From positions 50,048 through 114,047 of the forward strand of contig CAZNYS010000004.1 in assembly GCA_964577305.1 (NCBI GenBank): a stretch of DNA of 64,000 nucleotides, in the 5' to 3' direction. The notes under the pieces were generated by a model. The model searched no databases, was not told where the DNA came from, and saw only the letters and a program-made list of their open reading frames with translations. The stretch comes from UBA9300 sp964577305. GTDB lineage: Bacteria > Bacteroidota > Bacteroidia > Bacteroidales > VadinHA17. Both the position numbers and the translations under genes were made by a program. The number at the start of each line of letters is the position of its first letter. The first letter of the stretch is position 1. This document shows positions 56,860-63,967 of this stretch, one piece after another.

Positions 56860-58530
56860 ATTATTCAATTTAAAAGGATCACATATTTATTTTCAGGCCT
56901 TTTGATTGTATCAATTTCCTCAATATTTTATAGATGCGCATCTGTAAGTTATAATAAAGTATTATCTGATAAACTCAAAACCGATATTGAAATACTAAAG
57001 GTAGATCCACCTGTAATTGAAGGGAAGCTAATCTACAATCCTGATATAATCACACAACTATATGAAAAGGGGGGAAATCTTCTTTCTGTAAAATGGGGAA
57101 GCAGGGATAAAATTGCACAGATGCTTTTTGCTATTCGCAATGTATTACAGGATGGGCTTCAACCGGATGATTACCATCTTTCAGTAATAGAAAAACTGAC
57201 AACTAAAATAATTTCATCAGATCTGGCTGAAGTTGAGGATATGGCGCAGCTGGAGCTGCTTCTGACAGATGCATTTTTGCTGTTATCGGCGCATCTGGCC
57301 ACGGGTAGAACCGACGCAGAAACAATTAACCCTCAATGGAAAGCCTCAAGGAGGACAGTTAGACTGGACTGGAAAAGTTTTATAGATAGTACTTTACAAA
57401 GCAACAACATAACTGAAAACCTGGAAAACCTGACTCCCAAACACCGCGAATATATCAATCTGAAAAAATCTCTGTTAAAATACCGCCAGATTGAAGAAAA
57501 CGGCGGCTAGGAAATTTTCAGTACTGATTTGCCAAAACTTGAGAAAAGCATGAGGCATCCTGATATTGCTTTGTTGAGAAAAAGGCTTGCCATTGCGCAG
57601 GGATTCATTGAATTTAACCCCGGGGATGAAAACCTTTTTGACCAGCCTTTGCATGACCAGGTTGTACTCTTTCAGCTAAGGAACGGGCTTAATGCCGACG
57701 GAGTGGCAGGAAAGGCTACTATTGAGGCATTGAATATTTCTGTTAAAGACAGGATTGCAACAGTTGAGGCAAATCTTGAGCACTGGAGATGGCTTAGCGA
57801 TGATCTTGGTAAACGTTATATAAAAGTAAATATAGCTAATTTCGAACTCCAGGTCATAGAAAATGATAAACAGGTATTCTACTCAATGGCGATTGTAGGA
57901 CGACTTTACAGGGAAACTCCGGTATTCAGTTCAATAATAAAATATCTGGTTCTGGATCCTTACTGGACAATACCTCCGACCATTCTGAACGAGGACATTA
58001 TTCCTGCTGTCATTAAAAATCCGGCTTACCTGGCTATAAATAATATGAAGGTGCTGCGTAATGACGGGATAGAGGTAGATCCCTTAACAATCGATTGGGA
58101 CAGTGTGCTTACTACCGGTTTCCCCTACAGCATACGCGAGGAACCAGGTCCTGTCAATCCCCTGGGCCGGATAAAATTTATGTTCCCGAACCAATACAAT
58201 GTTTACATACATGATTCACCTGCCCGTAATCTTTATTTACAAACCGACCGGTCATTCAGTTCCGGCTGTATCCGCATAAGCAAACCTCTTGAACTGGCTG
58301 AATATCTTTTGAAGGATAATCCTGAATGGGTTCCGGAGCAGATAAAAAATGTAATCGACCAGGGTATGGAACGAACCGTCATTCTTGAAAAACCGATACA
58401 GGTGCATATTGTGTACCTTACTGCATGGGCAGATGATGATGGAATAGTCTATTTCAGAAAAGATGTATACAACCGCGATCAGCAATTGATCACCGCCCTA
58501 AAGCAGGCTCCTCCGGGATCTTTTCAGTAA
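56860..58530 (+). pseudogene. YcbB/LdtD-type L,D-transpeptidase interrupted by an in-frame TAG
   Basis: Two open segments (56902-57510 and 57529-58530) are in the same frame and together encode one murein L,D-transpeptidase. They comprise an N-terminal lipoprotein-like signal, a helical scaffold domain, a peptidoglycan-binding-like segment (LFDQPLHDQVVLFQLRNGLN), and a YkuD domain with HDSPARNLY and the active-site SSGCIRI. The stop at 57508-57510 follows ENGG where the family usually has Trp, consistent with TGG to TAG. The 5' end also lacks an ATG: in-frame coding continues upstream to 56860 only with an ATT-type start. It is a pseudogene or an assembly/nonsense variant; readthrough is possible but unsupported. 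Confidence 0.8.
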
Positions 58531-58565
58531 TATTACCAGCAATTATTTGTATTTCGGGACAGGAA

Positions 58566-58990
58566 TTAACTATCCCTGGCGATTCGCTTAGAAAAAGGAG
58601 TGTTGGAAAAATGGCTGGCATATTCTTCTCCGCTGTTCCGACCGTGGGCTACAAGATTATTGTGCATCACCTGCATTTTATTTATGTCAACTATCCACAT
58701 GCGTTCCTGGTTGGATGAGAGAGAAAAATCAATGATGGTAAGGATATTATTTTTAATGTTGTTTCCGGCTTTAAGATTAAAGAAACCTGTAAGCGCTTTT
58801 TTGAAAACCTCATAATCAGGTTTGGATACATCACTTCTCAGTACCCTGTAAAGGCTGAAATATAACTGTCCATACTTGAATTTAATGAAAAGACAGGATT
58901 ATTCACAGTATCGTTATCCGGGATATTCCTGTAACTGATAAGGGGAACAGATAAAATCAGAACTAACAACTTGGCCAATTTCTTTGACAT
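58566..58990 (-). pseudogene. Frameshifted and truncated murein L,D-transpeptidase (YkuD_2-like)
   Basis: The minus-strand frame from 58990 begins with a signal peptide (MSKKLAKLLVLILSVPLISY) and ends at a stop near 58838. A second minus-strand frame, shifted by one, continues with FKYGQLYFSLYRVLRSDVSK, KPDYEVFKKALTGFF, NILTIIDFSLSSNQERMWIV and LVAHGRNSGEEYASHFSNTP, the start of a murein L,D-transpeptidase catalytic domain, then hits a stop at 58566 long before its catalytic cysteine. So the gene carries a frameshift near 58880 and lost its 3' half. It lies directly beside the other broken transpeptidase gene, on the opposite strand. Family assignment is from memory. Confidence 0.65.
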
Positions 58991-59185
58991 CCAGAGTATT
59001 TGATTGTGATCTGCTATAAAAGTATTATTATTTCCGGATATACTGCAATGTCTGCAAAAGTATTGTACGTCAGAACCAATGACTTTATTGTCCAATTCAT
59101 GAAGTTATGGTAATAAAATAGCCTGAAACAAGGCGTTGGAGCTGATTAGTCCGGAAAGTGTGTGAACATGGTTATAGCAGAGCCT
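58991..59185. other. Intergenic, no gene recognised
   Basis: Between the broken transpeptidase and the M48 gene stop. No convincing ORF or structured element seen. Confidence 0.5.
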
Positions 59186-59989
59186 TTAATTACGGGGAGT
59201 GTAATATTTCATGGCTTCCGGCATAAATTGTTGTAACTTTCTCAGCCTTGTTTCATCGGAAGGGTGCGTGCTTAGAAATTCCGGCGGATTTGCTCCGCCT
59301 GCAGCTGTCATTCTTTGCCAGAAAGGGATTGCTTCCCGCGGATCATAACCAGCCATGGCTGAAAATATCAAACCGTATTGATCAGCTTCGGTTTCCTGTT
59401 GCCGCGACCAGGGCAAAATCGCTCCAATTTCACTGCCAATACCATAGGATTGTAAAAACAGATCCTGTGTTTGCTTCGGTTGTTCGGATAAAGCCACCTC
59501 TAACGCCATACCTCCCAGTTGCTGGACCAAAGCCTGACTCATTCTTTCGCTGCCATGCTTGGCAACAGCATGTGCAATCTCATGTCCCATAACAATAGCG
59601 AGTGCTGTTTCATTTTGGGTCACAGGCAATAAGCCTGTATAAACAACCACCTTTCCGCCAGGCATGCACCAGGCATTCACTTCTTTACTGTCCACTGTGT
59701 TAAATTCCCATTGATACCCTTGCAATATCGATCCTTCTCCCTTGCTGTCATAATACTTTGTAATGGCATTTGAAATTCTTGCTCCCACGCGGTCAACCAT
59801 TGCAGCATCTCTGCTGGTAGCGGAGCTTAATACCTTATTTTCTGCTAAAAATGTCTTGTACTGGCTTGCGCCCATCAACTGTAACTCTGATTCCTGTACT
59901 AAACTCAGCTGTTTCCGGCCTGTCAGCAGATTCATAACACATCCTGTCAGGAGACAAGTGATAAGCGAAAAGAATAAATATTTTTTCAT
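59186..59989 (-). CDS. M48-family metallopeptidase lipoprotein (LoiP/YggG-like)
   Basis: A 267-residue exported zinc peptidase. Lipobox LLTGC (Cys17). The M48 core has GHEIAH (His136, Glu137, His140) and the third ligand in ETEADQYG (near Glu201), followed by FWQRM and a C-terminal STHPSDETRLRKL segment. Length and order are as in LoiP/BepA-type envelope proteases, which degrade damaged outer-membrane proteins. Motif copy H lies ~150 nt upstream, so it joins the local regulon. The intervening 5' region is long and AT-rich. Confidence 0.93.
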   Translation of the reverse strand: MKKYLFFSLITCLLTGCVMNLLTGRKQLSLVQESELQLMGASQYKTFLAENKVLSSATSRDAAMVDRVGARISNAITKYYDSKGEGSILQGYQWEFNTVDSKEVNAWCMPGGKVVVYTGLLPVTQNETALAIVMGHEIAHAVAKHGSERMSQALVQQLGGMALEVALSEQPKQTQDLFLQSYGIGSEIGAILPWSRQQETEADQYGLIFSAMAGYDPREAIPFWQRMTAAGGANPPEFLSTHPSDETRLRKLQQFMPEAMKYYTPRN

Positions 59990-60141
59990 ATGTATTAAAA
60001 TTAATCTGTCTGATTATATCAATCTCTTTTTCACTCTAAATAGCTATATAACTATAATTTTAATAAAGGCTGTGATATCAGTTCGTCGTATCATTTATTA
60101 AACTATCCGGCAGAACAAAGGAGGAAGCTGTTATCCTGATC

Positions 60142-60182
60142 AGTGTTACAAGATTACCGAAAGGAGTTATATTATTCACACA
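60142..60182 (-). promoter_or_regulatory. Regulon motif copy H, upstream of the M48 gene
   Basis: Minus strand: TGTGTGAATAATATAACTCC, then CTTGTAACACTG. A CTCCTTTG box lies at 60116-60123, its TTTG 30 nt after the G of GTAACA. The leader to the M48 ATG is then about 120 nt. Confidence 0.65.
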
Positions 60183-60221
60183 TTCATCTGATGACTAAAA
60201 TGGATTTCATGTTTAAAAAAC

Positions 60222-60257
60222 AAGAGGAGGATTGATGATAACAATTCTCCTCTTTTT
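60222..60257. terminator. Hairpin with T tract, probable terminator
   Basis: AAGAGGAG and CTCCTCTT frame a loop, and the right arm runs into TTTTT. It lies in the 401-nt gap between the M48 gene and the small membrane-anchored gene. The left part (60216-60234) is the 19-bp segment repeated at 54832-54850. Confidence 0.5.
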
Positions 60258-60390
60258 ATAATCCCTCCTATTATAATCCCTCCTAAACTTAAACTAACCC
60301 TGATAATAACCTGTGAATTTCATACCATATATTATTCTCAAAAAATATAAAGGCAACGATTATTTAAGATAAATAACCTGATTCTTATTA

Positions 60391-60717
60391 TCAAACTAAA
60401 AGTATTATAAGGAGGATAATAAGAATAAGTGTGCCGGTACCTATAACAATAGTTCCACCACCTCTCCTTACATTTTCCTTTATCCCCTTAAGTTCTTTTT
60501 TCAACTCACGTTTTTCTTTAACTGTAAGGTTCGTTTTATCCATGTCGTGTATTTCCTCAACACGCCTGTTCAATCGGCTTATCTCTTCATCAGACATCTT
60601 ATTTTCCGTACTGTCAGGAATAGCGGCATTCTCTGATTTAGACTTTGTATCAGGTAAAGTTGCAAATGCACTCAGCGAAAAAATTACCAGAAATGCGAAA
60701 AGAACAATTTTTTTCAT
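60391..60717 (-). CDS. Small exported protein with coiled coil and C-terminal membrane helix
   Basis: A 108-residue protein with a signal peptide (FLVIFSLSAFA), a charged coiled-coil centre (MSDEEISRLNRRVEEIHDMD, then VKEKRELKKELKGI) and a strongly hydrophobic C-terminus after a GGG hinge (GTIVIGTGTLILIILLIILLV region). It is likely an inner- or outer-membrane-anchored stress protein. No family is recognised. It is preceded by motif copy F, whose promoter segment is an exact duplicate of the cupin gene's. Confidence 0.75.
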   Translation of the reverse strand: MKKIVLFAFLVIFSLSAFATLPDTKSKSENAAIPDSTENKMSDEEISRLNRRVEEIHDMDKTNLTVKEKRELKKELKGIKENVRRGGGTIVIGTGTLILIILLIILLV

Positions 60718-60741
60718 TTTCTTTTTTATTAAATTAGTTTA

Positions 60742-60794
60742 TGTAATTAATGATTCAAAGGTAGCTGGCAGATCATTTTAACTGTTACACAATT
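60742..60794. repeat. 53-bp exact duplicate of a promoter segment (copy 2)
   Basis: Identical to 54721-54773. It contains the TACCTTTG box (minus strand, 60756-60763) and the end of motif copy F. Confidence 0.85.
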
Positions 60795-60820
60795 TCTAAA
60801 ATAAGTTATATGATTCACAG
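60782..60820 (-). promoter_or_regulatory. Regulon motif copy F and promoter, upstream of the coiled-coil membrane protein
   Basis: Minus strand: CTGTGAATCATATAACTTAT, then ATTGTGTAACAG. The TACCTTTG box is at 60756-60763, its TTTG 29 nt after the G of GTAACA. The target ATG is about 40 nt farther. Confidence 0.75.
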
Positions 60821-60963
60821 ATCGAGCAGCAATTTGAAGCAGACTTTTAAATTGAAAAACAAGAAGATACAAAAAAAACAACTATCCCTGTATGATAAAC
60901 AGTTAATAGATCAGGCAATTAACTAAAAAAAAGTATCTTAGCATTTAAATCAAATATTGATTT

Positions 60964-61524
60964 TTGAAGATCTACATTAAAAATATGGTGTGTATCCGCT
61001 GCAAGATGGTTGTTAAATCCGAGCTGGAAAAACTTGGGATTCAATACACACTCGTTGAGCTGGGTGAAGCTCAGATTAATGGACCCATTTCTCCTGAACA
61101 GCATAATAATTTAAATGTTGCATTAAAAAAATCAGGTCTTGAGCTTATGGACGATAAAAAGAGCATTCTGATTGAAAAAATAAAAAACATTATTGTTGAA
61201 CTTGTCCATTATTCAGATGGGCCGCTAAAAATGAATCTATCTGAGCATTTAACCGAAAAATTAAACTACGACTATACATATCTCGCAAATCTATTTTCAG
61301 AAGTCCAGGGTACGACAATTGAAAAATTCTTTATCAACCACAAGATTGAAAGGGTAAAAGAATTGCTGGTATACGATGAACTAAATCTTAAAGAGATTGC
61401 CTTTAAGTTACACTACAGCAGCGTATCCCACCTTTCGAGTCAGTTTAAGAAGATTACCGGGCTAACCCCTTCCCACTTTAAGCAGCTCAAACATAAGCGA
61501 CGCATTGCCCTGGAAAACATTTAG
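60964..61524 (+). CDS. AraC-type regulator with HMA-like N-terminus
   Basis: A 186-residue regulator starting MKIYIKNMVCIRCKMVVKSE. The N-terminal ~70 residues have the CxxC metal motif (Cys10, Cys13) in the position used by heavy-metal-associated domains. The rest is an AraC HTH domain (LNLKEIAFKLHYSSVSHLSS, then FKKITGLTPSHFKQ). The start is TTG at 60964, as no ATG precedes the motif. Its C-terminus is nearly identical to the fragment at 54848-55009. It is followed by a 9-bp tandem repeat and motif copy B. It may control the local regulon in response to a metal or redox signal; no ligand evidence is available. Confidence 0.85.
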   Translation: MKIYIKNMVCIRCKMVVKSELEKLGIQYTLVELGEAQINGPISPEQHNNLNVALKKSGLELMDDKKSILIEKIKNIIVELVHYSDGPLKMNLSEHLTEKLNYDYTYLANLFSEVQGTTIEKFFINHKIERVKELLVYDELNLKEIAFKLHYSSVSHLSSQFKKITGLTPSHFKQLKHKRRIALENI

Positions 61525-61540
61525 GATGTTTTATGGGTCC

Positions 61541-61603
61541 TGCACGACTTGCATGACCTGTATGACTTGCATGATTTGCACGATTTGCACGACCTGCATA
61601 ACA
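61541..61603. repeat. 9-bp tandem repeat, seven units
   Basis: Units of TGCACGACT type (TGCATGACC, TGTATGACT, TGCATGATT, TGCACGATT, TGCACGACC, and a degenerate last unit) begin 17 nt after the stop of the AraC gene. Each unit differs by one or two bases. They separate the AraC stop from motif copy B. Possibly a local slippage expansion. Confidence 0.8.
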
Positions 61604-61616
61604 CAATACGACAAAA

Positions 61617-61656
61617 TGTGTGAATGATGAAACTATTTGTAAAAGTTTTGTAATAC
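61617..61656 (+). promoter_or_regulatory. Regulon motif copy B and promoter
   Basis: TGTGTGAATGATGAAACTAT, then TTTTGTAATAC. The CAACTTTG box is at 61676-61683, its TTTG 30 nt after the G of GTAATA. The target small membrane gene starts at 61710. Confidence 0.75.
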
Positions 61657-61709
61657 TATTCATTATATAGATACTCAACTTTGTAGTGTAATAATTCATA
61701 TCTTTTCAA

Positions 61710-61919
61710 ATGAAAAAGGCAGGTATTGTAATTATAATTATAGGGTTATTATTCACTATTATAACCAGTGTCAAATTCTTTACAAGAGAAAAGGTTATGG
61801 ATATAGGTCCTCTTAAAATCACCGCTTCTAAACCTCATCATATATACTGGTCACCATTTCTTGGAGTGGGAATAATGGTTGTTGGAGGAGTTGTTTATCT
61901 TTTCGGGAAAAAGAATTAG
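61710..61919 (+). CDS. Small two-helix membrane protein
   Basis: A 69-residue protein with membrane helices at about residues 3-25 and 48-66 and a short extramembrane loop (REKVMDIGPLKITASKPHHI). Small two-helix proteins of this pattern are common in Bacteroidota and have no known function. It follows a full regulon promoter, so it is likely induced with the neighbouring envelope genes. Confidence 0.75.
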   Translation: MKKAGIVIIIIGLLFTIITSVKFFTREKVMDIGPLKITASKPHHIYWSPFLGVGIMVVGGVVYLFGKKN

Positions 61920-62000
61920 GATAGCCTTTTCTTATAGCAGAAATGTAGCCTGTATACTAGTGTGGTAAAGTAATTAATTTTCAGTCTAAAACTAGAAAAA

Positions 62001-62339
62001 ATGAAGATCAGCGATGTCGAATCATCAAAAGCATTCATTATTGTCGAAATAATTGAATACGTGCCAAATTCTGTTGTCAGTAAAACAATAATTAGAAAGT
62101 CGACAGGGAATGTCAGTGCAGAGGCATTTGACACTGGAGAGGCTTTAACTGAAAAAATCTCTCCATTTGACACATTTGCCCAGATAATTGACGGCAAGGC
62201 TGAAATTGTTATTGACGGGAAATCCAATTTCCTTGATACGGGCCAGTCAATCATAATTCCGGCTCATACACCAAATATTATTAAAGCAAATGAGAGGTTT
62301 AAGATGATTTCGACTATAATTAAAAGCGGATATGAATAA
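62001..62339 (+). CDS. Small cupin-domain protein
   Basis: A 112-residue single-cupin protein with the first motif partly degenerate (SPFDTFAQIIDGKAEIVIDG) and the second cupin motif GQSIIIPAHTPNIIKA. Here His in PAHTP and a few acidic residues could bind a metal, but the canonical set of three His plus one Glu is incomplete. It is probably a sensor-like or detoxification protein of unknown ligand. It lies between the small membrane gene and the third AraC paralogue. No own copy of the motif was found directly upstream, so it may be read from motif B. Confidence 0.8.
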   Translation: MKISDVESSKAFIIVEIIEYVPNSVVSKTIIRKSTGNVSAEAFDTGEALTEKISPFDTFAQIIDGKAEIVIDGKSNFLDTGQSIIIPAHTPNIIKANERFKMISTIIKSGYE

Positions 62340-62396
62340 ACGTAAACCGGGAAATCATATTGAAAAGTGATTTCAATTTTTAAGAAACACAGACAA

Positions 62397-62957
62397 ATGA
62401 TGCTCTACATTAAAAATATGGTATGCATCCGCTGTAAAATGGTGGTAAAGTCAGAACTGGAAAAACTCGGGATATATAAGGCAATAATAGACCTGGGTGA
62501 GGTTAGAATAAGAGGAGGTATAACCTCAGAACAAAGGGAAAAACTGAATATCTCTTTAAAAAAAGACGGTTTTGAACTGGTAGATGAAAAAAAAGGCATG
62601 CTCTACGAAAAAATAAAAAAGATTGTTGTTGAAATGGTTCATTATTCGGATGAACAACTGAAAATCAATTTCCAGGATTATTTATGTAAGAAACTCAATC
62701 GCGATTATAGCTGGCTTGACAACCTTTTTTTTGAGATTAAAAACATTACCATAGAAAAGTTTTTTATAAATCACAAAATTGAAAAGGTAAAAGAATTACT
62801 TGTGTACTATAAGATTGATCTTCATGAAATTGCATTGCAGCTCAATTACAGTGGCGTGGAACAACTTTCAAGCCAGTTTAAGGATGTTACAGGCTTTCTT
62901 CCCTCGCATTTTCGGGAAATGAGAAATATAAGAGAACAAACACGGATGGATGCGTGA
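62397..62957 (+). CDS. AraC-type regulator with HMA-like N-terminus (third paralogue)
   Basis: A 186-residue regulator: MLYIKNMVCIRCKMVVKSEL with intact CxxC, then the AraC HTH domain (IDLHEIALQLNYSGVEQLSS, FKDVTGFLPSHFREM). The tandem ATG at 62397/62400 gives the best match to its paralogues; the frame's GTG at 62367 would add ten residues with no match. It differs from the 60964 copy at many positions, so the pair is an old duplication, while the 54.8 kb fragment is a recent one. Motif copy C overlaps its TGA stop. Confidence 0.85.
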   Translation: MMLYIKNMVCIRCKMVVKSELEKLGIYKAIIDLGEVRIRGGITSEQREKLNISLKKDGFELVDEKKGMLYEKIKKIVVEMVHYSDEQLKINFQDYLCKKLNRDYSWLDNLFFEIKNITIEKFFINHKIEKVKELLVYYKIDLHEIALQLNYSGVEQLSSQFKDVTGFLPSHFREMRNIREQTRMDA

Positions 62958-62990
62958 ATGATGTAACTTATTTTCAAGGTTTCGATAAGC
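62951..62990 (+). promoter_or_regulatory. Regulon motif copy C, upstream of the lmo0937-like gene
   Basis: TGCGTGAATGATGTAACTTA, then AAGGTTTCGATAAG, the second half being weaker. A CTCACTTA box lies at 63010-63017, in the same register as copy A. The AraC stop codon falls in the motif. Further downstream, 63000-63017 resembles the segment after copy A (ATAAAGAC-ATC). Confidence 0.6.
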
Positions 62991-63100
62991 TTTTCAGCAT
63001 AAAGACGATCTCACTTATATCATGGGTATTTAATAGCAAATTAATTGATCTGTCAGAGTACTTATTATCGTAATATATTAATAATATTAAACTTAGAACA

Positions 63101-63253
63101 ATGGGTAACTTACTTTATGCCATAGCAGTAATATTAATTATAGTATGGCTGATCGGATTAGTAGCATTTCATGCAGGAGGTATTATTCATGTTCTACTTG
63201 TAATAGCAATTATTGCTGTCATAGTAAGGGTTATTCAGGGGAGAAGGCGCTAA
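63101..63253 (+). CDS. lmo0937-family small membrane protein
   Basis: A 50-residue protein (MGNLLYAIAVILIIVWLIGL at the start, a Gly-rich turn near FHAGG and RVIQGRRR at the end), two helices. This is the lmo0937 family pattern, tiny stress-associated membrane proteins. It is too short for ordinary ORF calls but follows the same regulon motif as its neighbours, and ends just before a hairpin (63258-63285). Confidence 0.85.
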   Translation: MGNLLYAIAVILIIVWLIGLVAFHAGGIIHVLLVIAIIAVIVRVIQGRRR

Positions 63254-63257
63254 AATC

Positions 63258-63285
63258 ACCAGATGGTAAGCATTTTACATCTGGT
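63258..63285. terminator. Hairpin after the lmo0937-like gene
   Basis: ACCAGATG and CATCTGGT bracket a 12-base loop, starting four bases after the TAA stop. An A/T tail follows. It fits a terminator, but no clear T run follows the stem. Confidence 0.5.
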
Positions 63286-63524
63286 AATATTAATAAAAAA
63301 TAAACCTATTGGCTCAGAGTCAATGAGAAGTGAAGAGTATTGATTAGACAGGGAATGAAATACTGCCGGTTATGTGCCACAAAATTATATTTATTGTAAT
63401 CTTGGTTATATGCTGAAACTCCCCCGATAAACCGGACGGCAAGTTAAGCTACAAAAAAGCATAATCTCCATTTTGAAACAACAACCGGCAGGGAATATAA
63501 TTCCGGGACTTCACGGCTGGTAAA
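63286..63524. other. Intergenic, no gene recognised
   Basis: Between the lmo0937-like hairpin and motif copy D. It contains no convincing ORF, RNA gene or repeat; nothing in it supports a function. Confidence 0.5.
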
Positions 63525-63564
63525 TGTGTGAATAATGTAAGTTATTGTGAAAGTTGTGTAACAC
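63525..63564 (+). promoter_or_regulatory. Regulon motif copy D and promoter, upstream of Thivi_2564-like gene
   Basis: TGTGTGAATAATGTAAGTTA, then AAGTTGTGTAACACTT, the best complete example of the motif. The CATCTTTG box lies at 63584-63591, its TTTG 30 nt after the G of GTAACA. The ATG follows at 63630. Confidence 0.75.
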
Positions 63565-63629
63565 TTCCTTTTATAAAACAGGCCATCTTTGTTTTGTAAT
63601 ATTTATAAACAATTCAATACATTATTATC

Positions 63630-63815
63630 ATGCCACTTTTAACCATTCTTATCGTCCTGATTGTTGCCGGAGTTATTCTCTGGTTAGTGAATTCGTATAT
63701 TCCTATGCAACAAAACATTAAAAGAATTCTTAATGTGGTTGTTGTGATAATTGCCGTTATATGGCTTCTTAATGTATTTGGTGTCATCGGGAGTTTGACG
63801 CACATACGCATTTGA
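63630..63815 (+). CDS. Thivi_2564-family small membrane protein
   Basis: A 61-residue protein with two hydrophobic helices separated by a polar turn (NSYIPMQQNIKRILNVVVVI), ending in a short basic tail. The MPLLTILIVLIVAGVILWLV start and the IPMQQNIKRILN core fit Thivi_2564-type membrane proteins, which occur widely in Bacteroidota and are often linked to stress. Function unknown. A complete copy of the shared motif and a -7 box precede it. Confidence 0.85.
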   Translation: MPLLTILIVLIVAGVILWLVNSYIPMQQNIKRILNVVVVIIAVIWLLNVFGVIGSLTHIRI

Positions 63816-63877
63816 TTTCTATTTTTCCCCTTGGGGACTTATATTATGGATTGTATAATGCTTAATATTCTATAATT

Positions 63878-63967
63878 GTGATACTTACAATAATTATAAT
63901 AGCAATAGCTGCAATTATTTTACGACTCGTCAGGGGGAAATCACTATTAATAAACACGAAAAAATGA
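63878..63967 (+). CDS. Possible short lmo0937-like ORF or remnant
   Basis: A 29-codon GTG-start frame (MILTIIIIAIAAIILRLVRG, then a basic end) resembles the C-terminal half of lmo0937-type membrane proteins. Its stop overlaps the ATG of the next frame. It has no N-terminal half, so it is a remnant or a chance frame. Confidence 0.3.
   Translation: MILTIIIIAIAAIILRLVRGKSLLINTKK

Noticed and set aside
58600..58815. 71-residue plus-strand ORF
   Set aside because: The minus strand encodes a recognisable broken transpeptidase here, and the plus-strand frame shows no family pattern.
60431..60781. 116-residue plus-strand ORF over the coiled-coil membrane gene
   Set aside because: Antisense to a gene with a signal peptide and a membrane anchor; its C-terminus is again the duplicated promoter segment.
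61541..61603. Possible CRISPR-like array
   Set aside because: Units are 9 bp, directly adjacent, without spacers; it is a simple tandem repeat.
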